From contig NC_014933.1 in the NCBI RefSeq assembly GCF_000186225.1, positions 1,860,001 to 1,924,000 on the forward strand: DNA of 64,000 nt, in the 5' to 3' direction. Every line of letters starts with the position of its first letter. Positions within the stretch are counted from its first letter, which is position 1. Both the position numbers and the translations under genes were made by a program. The notes beneath the pieces are model-generated. The model did not search any database. It was not told the DNA's origin and saw nothing but the letters and a program-made list of their open reading frames with translations. Of this stretch, positions 19,587 to 28,738 are shown piece by piece. This stretch comes from Bacteroides helcogenes P 36-108 (lineage in GTDB: Bacteria; Bacteroidota; Bacteroidia; Bacteroidales; Bacteroidaceae).

Positions 19587-21836
19587 ATGAAACGAGCAAT
19601 CATTTCTTGTCTATTGTTCTTCGGCATGCACGCTGCGTTAATGTCGGCAGGAAAGAACTTATCACCGGTGGATTACGTCAATCCCTTCATTGGTACGACG
19701 AATTTCGGAACGACTAATCCGGGAGCTGTCTGTCCCAATGGAATGATGTCCGTAGTACCATTCAATGTGATGGGATCGGCGGATAACAAGTATGACAAAG
19801 ACGCACGCTGGTGGTCCACTCCTTACGAATACCATAATTGTTACTTTACAGGATATTCTCATGTGAACCTCAGCGGGGTGGGGTGTCCGGAGTTGGGTTC
19901 GCTTTTGTTGATGCCTACTACGGGTGTGTTATCTGTTGACTATAAGGAGTATGGCAGCCGCTATAAGGATGAGCAGGCTTCTCCAGGCTATTATACCAAT
20001 TTCCTGACTCGCTATAATGTGAAGACCGAAGTAACTGCTACTCCTCGTACAGGGGTGACACGCTTTACTTTCCCTGCCGGGCAAAGCCATGTCCTGCTTA
20101 ATCTGGGCGAAGGATTGACTAATGAATCCGGTGCTGTTTTGCGTCAGGTAAATGATTGTGAATTTGAGGGAATGAAACTGTTGGGCACTTTCTGTTACAA
20201 TCCTCAGGCGGTATTTCCCGTTTATTTTGTGATGCGTGTCAATAAGCGTCCTGTTACCTCCGGCTATTGGAAGAAACAGCGCCTTATGACAGGTGTGGAA
20301 GGTGAATGGGATCCGGACAATGGGCGTTATAAACTTTATACACGTTACCGCAAAGAGATTGCCGGAGATGACATAGGGGCTTACCTAACCTTTAATACAG
20401 AAGAAGGTGAACAAATAGAAGTTCAGATGGGAGTTTCCTTTGTCAGCATGGAAAATGCCCGACTCAATTTGGAAGTAGAGCAGAAAGGAAAAGATTTTAG
20501 TCGGATATTGGCTGAAAGCCGTCAGCGTTGGAACGATGATTTATCACGCATATTGGTGGAAGGTGGAACGGAAACCCAGAAGTCTGTTTTCTATACTGCG
20601 CTGTATCACTTGCTGATACATCCCAATATTTTGCAAGATGTGAACGGTCAATACCCTGCTATGGAGAGTGATAAAATACTGACCACAAAAGGTGATCGTT
20701 ATACTGTCTTTTCCTTGTGGGATACTTATCGCAATGTACATCAGCTTCTTACCTTGGTATATCCAGAACGACAGTTGCAAATGGTGCGTACTATGCTTGA
20801 TATGTACCGCGAACATGGCTGGTTGCCTAAATGGGAATTGTACGGACGTGAAACTCTGACTATGGAGGGTGATCCGTCTATTCCTGTTATAGTGGATACA
20901 TGGTTGAAAGGCTTGCGCGATTTTGATGTGGAGCTTGCTTACGAGGCTATGCGCAAGGGCGCTACATTGCCGGGGAGTGAGAATTTGCTGCGTCCGGACA
21001 ATGATGATTATCTTTCTTTAGGATATGTTCCTTTACGTGCTCAGTATGACAATTCCGTATCGCATGCTTTGGAGTATTACATTGCTGATAATGCCCTTTC
21101 ACGTCTTGCCGCTGCTTTGGGGAAGAAAGATGATGCTCGCCTGTTTTATAACCGTTCTTTAGGATACAAGCATTATTATAGCAAAGAGTTCGGGACTTTC
21201 CGCCCTATCTTGCCGAATGGTGAATTCTATTCTCCTTTCAATCCGATGCAAGGTGAGAACTTCGAGCCGAGCCCCGGTTTTCATGAAGGAAATTCATGGA
21301 ATTATACTTTCTACGTTCCCCACGATGTCAAGGGGCTGGCGCGTCTGATGGGAGGGAAAAAGCCTTTTATAGACAAACTCCAACGTGTTTTCGATGATGG
21401 GCTTTATGATCCTGCCAATGAGCCGGATATAGCTTATGCTCATCTTTTCTCTTATTTCAAGGGAGAGGAATGGCGTACCCAAAGAGAACTGCATCGGTTG
21501 TTGCAGAAATTCTTCAAGAATACTCCGGATGGCATTCCTGGTAATGACGATACCGGGACAATGTCTGCTTGGGCTGTCTTTAATATGATGGGATTTTATC
21601 CGGACTGTCCAGGAGAACCGGCCTATACACTTTCTACGCCGATATTCGATAAAGTAACTATTCGTCTTGACCAGAAATATTGGGGGAATGATAAATTGGT
21701 GATAGAGACTGAGCGCCCGTCTGTGGAATCATTGTACATCCGAGAAATGGAATTAGGGGGGCGGAAGTTCTCTCGCTACCGCATTGCTCATGAGGAGCTT
21801 GTACATGGTGGTACGTTGAAGTTCATCCTCCGTTAA
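19587..21836 (+). CDS. GH92 alpha-mannosidase (second)
   Basis: A 749-residue secreted GH92 exo-alpha-mannosidase with a type I-like signal peptide (about 1-21, cut after L-M-S-A). Family landmarks are DYVNPFIGTTNFGTTNPGA, GYSHVNLSGVGCPELGSL, VFSLWDTYRNVHQ, the acid region HEGNSWNYTF and the Asp pair GNDDTGTMSAWAVF. It differs from the GH92 at 13020-15212 at conserved positions (T for Q and A for Y in the last motif; NYTFYVPHD against QYTWHVQHD), so a different linkage preference is plausible. It is the last gene of the MFS-GH130-GH92 trio, with a strong terminator after it. Confidence 0.92.
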   Translation: MKRAIISCLLFFGMHAALMSAGKNLSPVDYVNPFIGTTNFGTTNPGAVCPNGMMSVVPFNVMGSADNKYDKDARWWSTPYEYHNCYFTGYSHVNLSGVGCPELGSLLLMPTTGVLSVDYKEYGSRYKDEQASPGYYTNFLTRYNVKTEVTATPRTGVTRFTFPAGQSHVLLNLGEGLTNESGAVLRQVNDCEFEGMKLLGTFCYNPQAVFPVYFVMRVNKRPVTSGYWKKQRLMTGVEGEWDPDNGRYKLYTRYRKEIAGDDIGAYLTFNTEEGEQIEVQMGVSFVSMENARLNLEVEQKGKDFSRILAESRQRWNDDLSRILVEGGTETQKSVFYTALYHLLIHPNILQDVNGQYPAMESDKILTTKGDRYTVFSLWDTYRNVHQLLTLVYPERQLQMVRTMLDMYREHGWLPKWELYGRETLTMEGDPSIPVIVDTWLKGLRDFDVELAYEAMRKGATLPGSENLLRPDNDDYLSLGYVPLRAQYDNSVSHALEYYIADNALSRLAAALGKKDDARLFYNRSLGYKHYYSKEFGTFRPILPNGEFYSPFNPMQGENFEPSPGFHEGNSWNYTFYVPHDVKGLARLMGGKKPFIDKLQRVFDDGLYDPANEPDIAYAHLFSYFKGEEWRTQRELHRLLQKFFKNTPDGIPGNDDTGTMSAWAVFNMMGFYPDCPGEPAYTLSTPIFDKVTIRLDQKYWGNDKLVIETERPSVESLYIREMELGGRKFSRYRIAHEELVHGGTLKFILR

Positions 21837-21845
21837 TTAGTAATG

Positions 21846-21887
21846 AAATAAGGCTTCCTGTTATGGGAAGCCTTATTTGTTTTTTTA
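21846..21887 (+). terminator. Rho-independent terminator after the GH130/GH92 operon
   Basis: A 13-bp perfect stem AAATAAGGCTTCC (21846-21858) / GGAAGCCTTATTT (21866-21878) with a 7-base loop is followed by GTTTTTTTATTT. It also lies at the 3' end of the convergent TraB-family gene. Confidence 0.9.
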
Positions 21888-21926
21888 TTTGTGAATATCC
21901 GAATGCTGGAGAAGGGGCAGAGAGAT

Positions 21927-22811
21927 TTATTTCATGGCTTCAATAGTGTAGCCTTGTTCTTTTAGCAGATTTAATACACCATTGGTTCCAGGCAGATGTC
22001 CGGCTCCTACGATGAAAAGTGTAGGAGCTTCATTCATGATGGCAGGCATCTTTCCGGTCCATGCTTTATTACGGTTGTCGAGCAAGGCTTCCATTTCTCC
22101 GGGTAGTGGGTCGCAGGAGTCTCCAAAACGTTCTTCCATTGCTTGCAATAGTCCATCTAAATTTTGTGCGCTATAGCATGCAATTATAGTTTTGACTTGT
22201 TCGATAGATCTGTTGATTGTGCTGACTGTACAATGCAGCAGATTGGCCTGTCGCTGTAAGGATTGACTGTTGAAGAGAAAATCTATTTGCGACTGAATGC
22301 TCTCCAAACCGCCTACTTTCTTGCCTTGTCGCTGTGCTTGTTGTTGGAAATAGGTGTCTAATTGTTCTTGTGGGTTGAATCCTGGAGTATGCTTTATGGC
22401 TATCAAAATCCCAAGCTGCTGATTGATGGCGGCAGGTTTTAAGTTGGCTAACATGGATATGTCTGCCATCATGTTTTCCTTTACTGCTTTGCCTATTTCT
22501 TCATATTGTTCGGGAGTGAACAAACTTTGCAAAGTGGTATCTTTCGGCATCATCATTTGTTGTTGCATGTTTTGCATGACGGCGGGTTGCATCATGTCTG
22601 CCATGATTATCTCGCCATAGACTTGTGAAGTCTCGTTTATGGCCTGATTCATCGTGGCAATACTGTCTTTTATACTGAGTGGAGATAAGTGGTAAGTACC
22701 GAAGATATAAGATGGTTTTTCCAATCCCTTACCGGAGATTTTCCATAGAAGTTGAGCATTGGCATTCAGCATAAGGCTGACGAATAAAAGTAGTCCTAAA
22801 AGTCTTTTCAT
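21927..22811 (-). CDS. TraB/GumN family protein
   Basis: A 294-residue exported protein with a signal peptide (MKRLLGLLLFVSLMLNANA). The TraB/GumN signature is seen at both ends: LLWKISGKGLEKPSYIFGTYHLSP near the N-terminus with the GTxH motif, and PTLFIVGAGHLPGTNGVLNLL near the C-terminus with GAGHLPG. Members are predicted to have a metal-dependent hydrolase or protease-like active site formed by these two histidine motifs; the physiological role in Bacteroides is not established. It lies 82 bases downstream of the NlpC/P60 gene and may be in the same transcription unit. Confidence 0.85.
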   Translation of the reverse strand: MKRLLGLLLFVSLMLNANAQLLWKISGKGLEKPSYIFGTYHLSPLSIKDSIATMNQAINETSQVYGEIIMADMMQPAVMQNMQQQMMMPKDTTLQSLFTPEQYEEIGKAVKENMMADISMLANLKPAAINQQLGILIAIKHTPGFNPQEQLDTYFQQQAQRQGKKVGGLESIQSQIDFLFNSQSLQRQANLLHCTVSTINRSIEQVKTIIACYSAQNLDGLLQAMEERFGDSCDPLPGEMEALLDNRNKAWTGKMPAIMNEAPTLFIVGAGHLPGTNGVLNLLKEQGYTIEAMK

Positions 22812-22893
22812 TGTTTTTTCTTTAAATATTTGTAAATGTTTTAATATTAGTCGAGGGTGGTAGGATGAAAATCACAAGGAGGGGAATTTTCTT

Positions 22894-23409
22894 TTATGGC
22901 TGAATTCTTCCTCCACTGAGCCAATGTCGGGTATAGTATTTTTCTTTGAGATCGCTGATGATGACGCCTTGGCTGGTACTGGCATGGATGAATTTTCCTC
23001 TTTTGAGATAGATACCTACGTGCGTTGCTTTTTTACGGGAAATGTCACTGGTAAAAAACACCAAGTCCCCCTCACGCAAATTGTGGCGAGAAACTTGGTT
23101 GCTTTCTTTTAACTGTCCGTCTGTATTTCGTGACAGACGGATATGGTACACTTTCTTATAGAGTTGCGATACTAAACCTGAACAATCGGTCCCACGTTTG
23201 CTTTCACCGCCTGCACGATAAGGAGTACCTATCCATTCGGCAGAATTGATATACAGTTTATGGTTATCTTCCAAGCCAATATCTATTCCCATACGGATAG
23301 ACGCCTGTGCCAAAGCCTTGTAGTTAAGGTGTGGTGCAGATGTATGACAAGAACTGAGACTAATCAACAGACCGAAGAATGCTACAATATAAGAAAGATG
23401 CCGCTTCAT
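22894..23409 (-). CDS. NlpC/P60 cysteine peptidase lipoprotein
   Basis: A 171-residue lipoprotein (lipobox L-S-S-C at residue 21) with an NlpC/P60 domain that would cleave peptidoglycan peptide stems. The catalytic triad is visible: Cys in GTDCSGLVSQLY (residue about 76), His in ATHVGIYLKRG, and a later His in FIHASTSQG. The domain starts at EWIGTPYRAGG, usual for the family. Its ATG overlaps the stop of the upstream ABC ATPase gene by four bases (ATGA), so translation is probably coupled. Confidence 0.9.
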   Translation of the reverse strand: MKRHLSYIVAFFGLLISLSSCHTSAPHLNYKALAQASIRMGIDIGLEDNHKLYINSAEWIGTPYRAGGESKRGTDCSGLVSQLYKKVYHIRLSRNTDGQLKESNQVSRHNLREGDLVFFTSDISRKKATHVGIYLKRGKFIHASTSQGVIISDLKEKYYTRHWLSGGRIQP

Positions 23410-24239
23410 GCTTTTACATTATTGTCTGTCTCGTTGGCAGTCTGAACAGGAGGCTCTTCTGCCTTGGTATCTTCTGTGGTAATCCCCGCTTCTTCGTTTG
23501 TCGTTATTTCCTGCTGTTCTTCAGCTATTTCTTCTTTAACGTTTACATTGAAGTAGTCTTCCAACTCCTTTTCCGCCGAATTATTTTCATTCAGGATGTC
23601 TCGGATAATGATTCCGTGTTCCAGCAAGGCTATACGAGAACATACGTCCACTGTGTGGTTCAGATTGTGGCTGGAGATGATGACGGTGGCATGATGTTCT
23701 TCATTGTATTTTTTCAGCAGGTGCTTGATGATTGCTTGCGAACTTGGGTCAAGAAAATTGAATGGCTCGTCAAGTATCAGTAGTTGTGGCTGGTGTAGCA
23801 TGGCGGAGATAATACCTATTTTCTGCTTATTTCCCATGGAGAAGTTACGTATGAACTTCTTTTGCCCTAATACTTCTCCATTCATGAAGCGCTCGAAAGG
23901 AACGAGACGTTCATTCACTTCTTCTTTCTTCAGTCCGTACATTTTACCAATGAAGTAGAAGTATTCTTCAGGAGTGAGGTAATCTATCAGGAATCCGTCG
24001 TCAATGAAGGCGCCGGTAAAAGCTTTCCACTCTTCACTTTTGCTTACTTCGATGTCATTGATGGTGATGTTTCCGTCATCGGCTTTCAATAGGTCGAGAA
24101 TGAGGCGGAAAAGGGTGGTTTTTCCTGCACCATTGTTTCCCACCAGTCCCAGCATGTCAGCTTGCTTGATGGTGTAGTTCTCTATGTTTACGGCTACTTT
24201 ATCACCGAAATGTTTTTGAAGGTTTGTTATTTGTATCAT
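23406..24239 (-). CDS. ABC transporter ATP-binding protein with acidic C-terminal tail
   Basis: A 277-residue ATPase. It has Walker A GNNGAGKTTLF (near 34-44), signature motif NFSMGNKQKIG near 130, Walker B LLILDEPFNFLD, and a switch His in VIISSHNL. It would power the permease encoded 35 bases upstream in the same operon. The last 60 or so residues form an unusual tail rich in Glu and Thr (EEIAEEQQEITTNEE and following) that is not part of the nucleotide-binding fold. The stop codon overlaps the start of the NlpC/P60 gene. Confidence 0.92.
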   Translation of the reverse strand: MIQITNLQKHFGDKVAVNIENYTIKQADMLGLVGNNGAGKTTLFRLILDLLKADDGNITINDIEVSKSEEWKAFTGAFIDDGFLIDYLTPEEYFYFIGKMYGLKKEEVNERLVPFERFMNGEVLGQKKFIRNFSMGNKQKIGIISAMLHQPQLLILDEPFNFLDPSSQAIIKHLLKKYNEEHHATVIISSHNLNHTVDVCSRIALLEHGIIIRDILNENNSAEKELEDYFNVNVKEEIAEEQQEITTNEEAGITTEDTKAEEPPVQTANETDNNVKA

Positions 24240-24274
24240 ACTTTTTATAATTAATGGATGATAGTTAATACTTC

Positions 24275-25765
24275 CTATTTCTGTCTACTGTCTCTGAAGC
24301 CCTCCATGTTCCGGTAGCGTCGTTTCATGAAACGATGATAGACATTGTGCAACCAAAAACGTGAAGTGGCGATAAAGGCAAGGCCGATAGTTATGAATAT
24401 TACCGATACAACTGTTTCGTCGAATATGGCTTGTAGGGTGTACAGTAGAATCAGAGGTACGCCGAAGGCGGCAAAGGAAATGAGGTTTTGCATTCCTGTG
24501 CCTATGTTGCGTTGTGTCATCTTATTGTTCATATCTACAGTCTTGTTGTTATAGACTGCCATTTGGAACATACAGAAATAGACGAATCCGGGGATGAAAA
24601 AGAACCAAGAGAGGCCGGTCAGCAAAGTGACTTTTCCCATCACCATGGCGGGTATCATCAATAGTAGGGGGATAATTTGCCCGATGGTGTAAGTGGCATA
24701 TTTAGCTTGCAGTAGAGCATAAATGCTCTCTTTGCGGCTCATCAGTCCGTCTATGTAGTTACCCTCATACCCCATGATGGTACTCAGAAAAAGGAGACCG
24801 AAGAGAACAAAGTTGTACATCACGAGAAAGCTCTTCATGCCCCCTTGGTAGGCATCGGTAAAGGCAATGAGCGCACTGAACATGATGACTACTCCACCGG
24901 CTGAATAGAGGGCACGCTTGCATACCTTGTTGCGTAGCAGTAGCTTCAGCTCCAGTTTCATATATTCGCCCACTTGCCCGTAGCGTTCCAGAAAACGATA
25001 TTCGGATACATGTTTCACTTGTACGGTGGTGTCTTCCACCTTGTTGATTTCGTTATATACCATACGGTTTACCACATTGCGGTTTATCAGGTAGAGTAAG
25101 ATGATAACCGCCAATATACCTGCAAAGGTAAGTGGGTTGCCTTGAATGAAACCCTCGCCTACATTGGTAGAAAAACTGAATATAGGACTTTTGTCGGGAA
25201 TGAACATGGCGGCAGCTATTGCTCCATAGACACCTACAGGTAGCAGTAGCCACCAGAATCGTTCACTCATCAACGTACGACATAGCAAAAACCAGTAGTT
25301 ATTGGCCAACATCAATAGCCAAATGCCCAGTAAGTAGGTGACGGTTCCTGCTATTCCATAGAAACGAGTGATGGTGATGATGGCGAATGGTACGAAAAAG
25401 AAGAACCAAAAAAGGTTGAATAGGTCCAGTCCCGAACGAATCAGCAGGCTGTCTATCAGACGGCTGCGTTTGATAGGAAGCAGGATATAAGGCTTTACTT
25501 CTTGAGTAGGTGTTTTCTGAAAAGGCATGCGGGTGATGAAATCGACAGCAAGAATGAATAGCAAGCCGGAGTTTAAGATGTGGTAGGGCTCTGTGGCTTC
25601 ACTTTGCATGGCAAAAGCAAGCGTAGTGCCGAAGAAGATGAGGTAGCCGGCCCAAAAAGCAGTCATCAGATAGATCCAGAATTTGGCGAATCGGCTTTTT
25701 TCATACATAGGATTGCGTTTGTCGGCAAGTTTCCCATGTTTTCGCAATACTAAAAAGAGATTCAT
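24275..25765 (-). CDS. DUF5687-type ABC permease
   Basis: A 496-residue integral membrane protein with about ten or more hydrophobic segments, probably the membrane partner of the adjacent ABC ATPase. I place the start at ATG 25763-25765 (MNLFLVLRKHGKLADKRNPM) because the longer frame adds a non-membrane leader that overlaps the terminator of the upstream gene. The cytoplasmic N-terminus (RKHGKLADKRNPMYEKSR) and the repeated transmembrane pairs suit the Bacteroidetes DUF5687 exporter family. The substrate is unknown. Confidence 0.8.
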   Translation of the reverse strand: MNLFLVLRKHGKLADKRNPMYEKSRFAKFWIYLMTAFWAGYLIFFGTTLAFAMQSEATEPYHILNSGLLFILAVDFITRMPFQKTPTQEVKPYILLPIKRSRLIDSLLIRSGLDLFNLFWFFFFVPFAIITITRFYGIAGTVTYLLGIWLLMLANNYWFLLCRTLMSERFWWLLLPVGVYGAIAAAMFIPDKSPIFSFSTNVGEGFIQGNPLTFAGILAVIILLYLINRNVVNRMVYNEINKVEDTTVQVKHVSEYRFLERYGQVGEYMKLELKLLLRNKVCKRALYSAGGVVIMFSALIAFTDAYQGGMKSFLVMYNFVLFGLLFLSTIMGYEGNYIDGLMSRKESIYALLQAKYATYTIGQIIPLLLMIPAMVMGKVTLLTGLSWFFFIPGFVYFCMFQMAVYNNKTVDMNNKMTQRNIGTGMQNLISFAAFGVPLILLYTLQAIFDETVVSVIFITIGLAFIATSRFWLHNVYHRFMKRRYRNMEGFRDSRQK

Positions 25766-25791
25766 TATATAACTTAATTTAGGGTGGATAT

Positions 25792-25829
25792 AAAAAAGGC
25801 TGCGCTGCTTTTCACTGAACAACGCAACC
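25792..25829 (-). terminator. Terminator after the M16 protease gene
   Basis: On the minus strand a 10-bp stem (GGTTGCGTTG with CAGCGCAGCC, two G-T pairs; plus-strand arms 25798-25807 and 25820-25829) is followed by TTTTTTAT. It separates the M16 gene from the ABC permease gene. Confidence 0.8.
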
Positions 25830-25848
25830 TTTTGTGTGTAGAATTCTC

Positions 25849-28668
25849 TTATTTTTTATCAGGACTTATCATTGATATCTCAATTTTGTTCTTTTGCTTG
25901 AACAAGCCTTCTGCGAATTTTTGAATATCATTTATGGTAATGCTGTTGACAATTTGTTCATAGTCTTTTATCTGATTCATACCGGTAAATAGGTATTCGT
26001 CAATGCTGTTTAGCCAGTATCCATTCTCTTTCAGGTTTTCAGTATGTTTTTTCAACATGAATTCCTTCACTTTATTCAAGTCAGTTTCGGACGGACCTGC
26101 TTTTGTTATGTTTTCAAGTTCTGCAAAGATAATCTGCATAAGCTTTTCTCGTTTTTCAGGAGCTGTTTCGAAAACAATTTGCAGGATGGCTTTCTCTTTG
26201 GGGAATTTGCTTAACTGACCTCCTACATATACTCCGTAAGTACCGCCTTCATCTTCGCGGACTTTGTTCGTATAAACCAAATCAAGGATCTGGCTGGTCA
26301 TACTCAATAAGATATTGTTTCTTAAATCATACTTGCAGCCACCGTTCAACAGAACAAAGTTTGAAGCTTTTGCCGTTTCCTGCTGTCTGATGAACTCGTT
26401 CTTGTAAACTCCCTGACGCATGTCAACTTTATTGTCTTTGAAAGTTTCTTTGCGGTTGATGGTCGGCAGAGCACCCAGGTATTCCACAATCAGAGGTTTC
26501 ATTTTTTCTATATCCATATTTCCTACAAAGATGAAAGTAAAGTCGCTGGCATCTTTATAACGGTCATTATACATTGACAGGATTTTATCATAATCCATTT
26601 TGTCAATCATGTCAGCTTTGATTCTTATCTTTCTCGGATGTTTCATGTAAATACCTGCCTGAATCGAGTCACTGAAAGCTACTTGTGGGTTCATTTCCAT
26701 GTTCTGCAATGCAGCTTTATTGCGGTTTTTGTAAGATGCGAATGCATCGTCATCGCGGCGTGGTGCAGTGAATGTCAGATAAGTCAGTTGCATCATGGTT
26801 TCAAAATCTTTTGGTGAACAGTTACCGTTTACAGATTCTGTCTTGTCACCTATACCATAGCTTACAGAGGCTTTTTTGCCGGCTAATGCTTTGTCCAGAT
26901 TGACGGCACTGAAATTTCCTAAGCCACCGTTTCCTATAGCATCCAATCCGCTGATATTTATAATTTCTGAATCGGGGAATAAAGAACTTCCGCCTAAGCT
27001 TACTCCCTTCATATAAATTTCATCAGCTTTGAAATCAGTCTTTTTGATGATGACTTTAACTCCGTTGGATAATGTCAGTGTGGTAGTGCCAAATATATCA
27101 TCTGTTTTTTCGGATATGAGCTTACCGCCTTTAGGAGCTTCTTTCATTAATGGTTCATCAGATACTTTATCCACATACGCGGTTAGTTTTTCTGCTTTAA
27201 CATTTTTCAGAATCTGCTTGATGGTGTCTTCTGATGGCATTTTCAGACCTTCTTTCTGAGGACCGAGTATGGCAACAACCTGATTGCTGTCAGTCACGAG
27301 AGTCTGCATCATTTGATTCAGAGCAACCACTGGAATGGCAGGAGCTATCTGGTTGATGATGGTATATTCGTTTTCAATGCCCGGAATAGGTTCTTGGTCA
27401 AGGAAATGACGGACATACTCGTTTACATATTCTCTATTCTTACGTTTGTCACGTTCGTTATATGCTGATTCCAATTGGCGTAGATATTCAGCGCGTGCCC
27501 GATTATATTCAGTTTCTGTGAAGCCGAATTGGCGTGCACGTTCCATTTCGCGAAGGAGCGTTTCAATACCATTTTCTATTGCATCTTCTTTGCAAACCAC
27601 TACACCTGTAAAGGCATCCTTGGTTTTGGCTACAAAGAAGTCACTGTCATAGGTTCCTGCATAAATATATGGAGGATTGGCCGTTTGGGCCAACTCATTC
27701 AAACGTGCATTCAACATATTTGTAATGAGGCTGGTAGCATAGTTTTGTACCAAATATCCCATGTTGTCTTTTTGATCGTTCGGTGTTGCTTCATGCTTGT
27801 TGAAGATGATTGTCTGAATATTGGGTTGTTCTTTATCCTGATAAACCACTACGATAGGTTCTCTATTATCATTGACGGGATAATATTCACGTTTGGCGGC
27901 ATTAGGCTGGGCAGGGATGTCAGAGAATATTTTTTTGATGTTGGCCTCAATGGCATCCACATCTACATCACCTACAATGACAATACCTTGTAAATCGGGG
28001 CGATACCATTTTTCATAATAATCTCTCAGTGTCTGAGGTTTGAAATTCATTACTACGTCCATAGTTCCGATAGGAAAACAAGTGGCATATTTAGTTCCCT
28101 CGAACATTGCGGGAAGCATTTTTTCTTGAAAGCGTTGTATGGCACTCATGCGTGTGCGCCATTCTTCATTGATAACACCCCGTTCTTTGTCTATTTCTAC
28201 CGGATCCAGGGTCAGGTCGTTGCTCCAGTCATGAAGAATGAGCAGGCAAGAATCGATGGCTCCCGGTGTAGTGACAGGAACGTTCGATATATTATATACT
28301 GTTTCGTCAACGGAAGTGTAGGCATTCAGGTTCTCTCCGAATTTTACTCCGATGCGTTCCAGATATTGCTTCAGTGCATCTCCGGGGAAATGAGTGGTTC
28401 CGTTAAAACACATGTGTTCCAGAAAATGAGCAAGACCGCGTTGGTTGGCTTCTTCTTGTATAGATCCTACTTTCTGGGCTATATAGAAATCGGCCCGGTT
28501 GGCAGGAAGGTTATTTTTGCGGATATAATAAGTCAATCCGTTTTCCAGTTTACCTATGCGGACATTTTTGTCCACCGGAATAGGAGGCATTTGTTGGGCA
28601 AATACCTGTTGGAAATTGCAGCACATTATCAGTGCGACGATCCATAAACCACGTAATAAATGTTTCAT
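25849..28668 (-). CDS. M16 family zinc metalloprotease (full-length, two-half type)
   Basis: A 939-residue exported peptidase with a signal peptide of about 25 residues (cut after V-F-A). The inverted zinc motif HFLEH is at residues 81-85, with the third ligand Glu in a later E-R-G-V-I-N-E-E-W segment. The length corresponds to two fused M16 halves (active N-terminal, inactive C-terminal), as in the PqqL-type periplasmic enzymes. It follows kdsA by 70 bases. The likely role is periplasmic degradation of peptides; the specific substrate is unknown. Confidence 0.92.
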   Translation of the reverse strand: MKHLLRGLWIVALIMCCNFQQVFAQQMPPIPVDKNVRIGKLENGLTYYIRKNNLPANRADFYIAQKVGSIQEEANQRGLAHFLEHMCFNGTTHFPGDALKQYLERIGVKFGENLNAYTSVDETVYNISNVPVTTPGAIDSCLLILHDWSNDLTLDPVEIDKERGVINEEWRTRMSAIQRFQEKMLPAMFEGTKYATCFPIGTMDVVMNFKPQTLRDYYEKWYRPDLQGIVIVGDVDVDAIEANIKKIFSDIPAQPNAAKREYYPVNDNREPIVVVYQDKEQPNIQTIIFNKHEATPNDQKDNMGYLVQNYATSLITNMLNARLNELAQTANPPYIYAGTYDSDFFVAKTKDAFTGVVVCKEDAIENGIETLLREMERARQFGFTETEYNRARAEYLRQLESAYNERDKRKNREYVNEYVRHFLDQEPIPGIENEYTIINQIAPAIPVVALNQMMQTLVTDSNQVVAILGPQKEGLKMPSEDTIKQILKNVKAEKLTAYVDKVSDEPLMKEAPKGGKLISEKTDDIFGTTTLTLSNGVKVIIKKTDFKADEIYMKGVSLGGSSLFPDSEIINISGLDAIGNGGLGNFSAVNLDKALAGKKASVSYGIGDKTESVNGNCSPKDFETMMQLTYLTFTAPRRDDDAFASYKNRNKAALQNMEMNPQVAFSDSIQAGIYMKHPRKIRIKADMIDKMDYDKILSMYNDRYKDASDFTFIFVGNMDIEKMKPLIVEYLGALPTINRKETFKDNKVDMRQGVYKNEFIRQQETAKASNFVLLNGGCKYDLRNNILLSMTSQILDLVYTNKVREDEGGTYGVYVGGQLSKFPKEKAILQIVFETAPEKREKLMQIIFAELENITKAGPSETDLNKVKEFMLKKHTENLKENGYWLNSIDEYLFTGMNQIKDYEQIVNSITINDIQKFAEGLFKQKNKIEISMISPDKK

Positions 28669-28701
28669 AACCTGAAATTAAATTGTTTTTGTTCTATCTG
28701 T

Positions 28702-28732
28702 CGGATACCGGGATGATAAATCACGGTATCCG
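28702..28732 (-). terminator. Hairpin between kdsA and the M16 gene
   Basis: A perfect 9-bp stem CGGATACCG (28702-28710) / CGGTATCCG (28724-28732) with a 13-base loop lies in the 70-base gap. No T-run follows on the minus strand, so it could attenuate or protect the transcript rather than end it. Confidence 0.5.
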
Positions 28733-28738
28733 GAAAAA

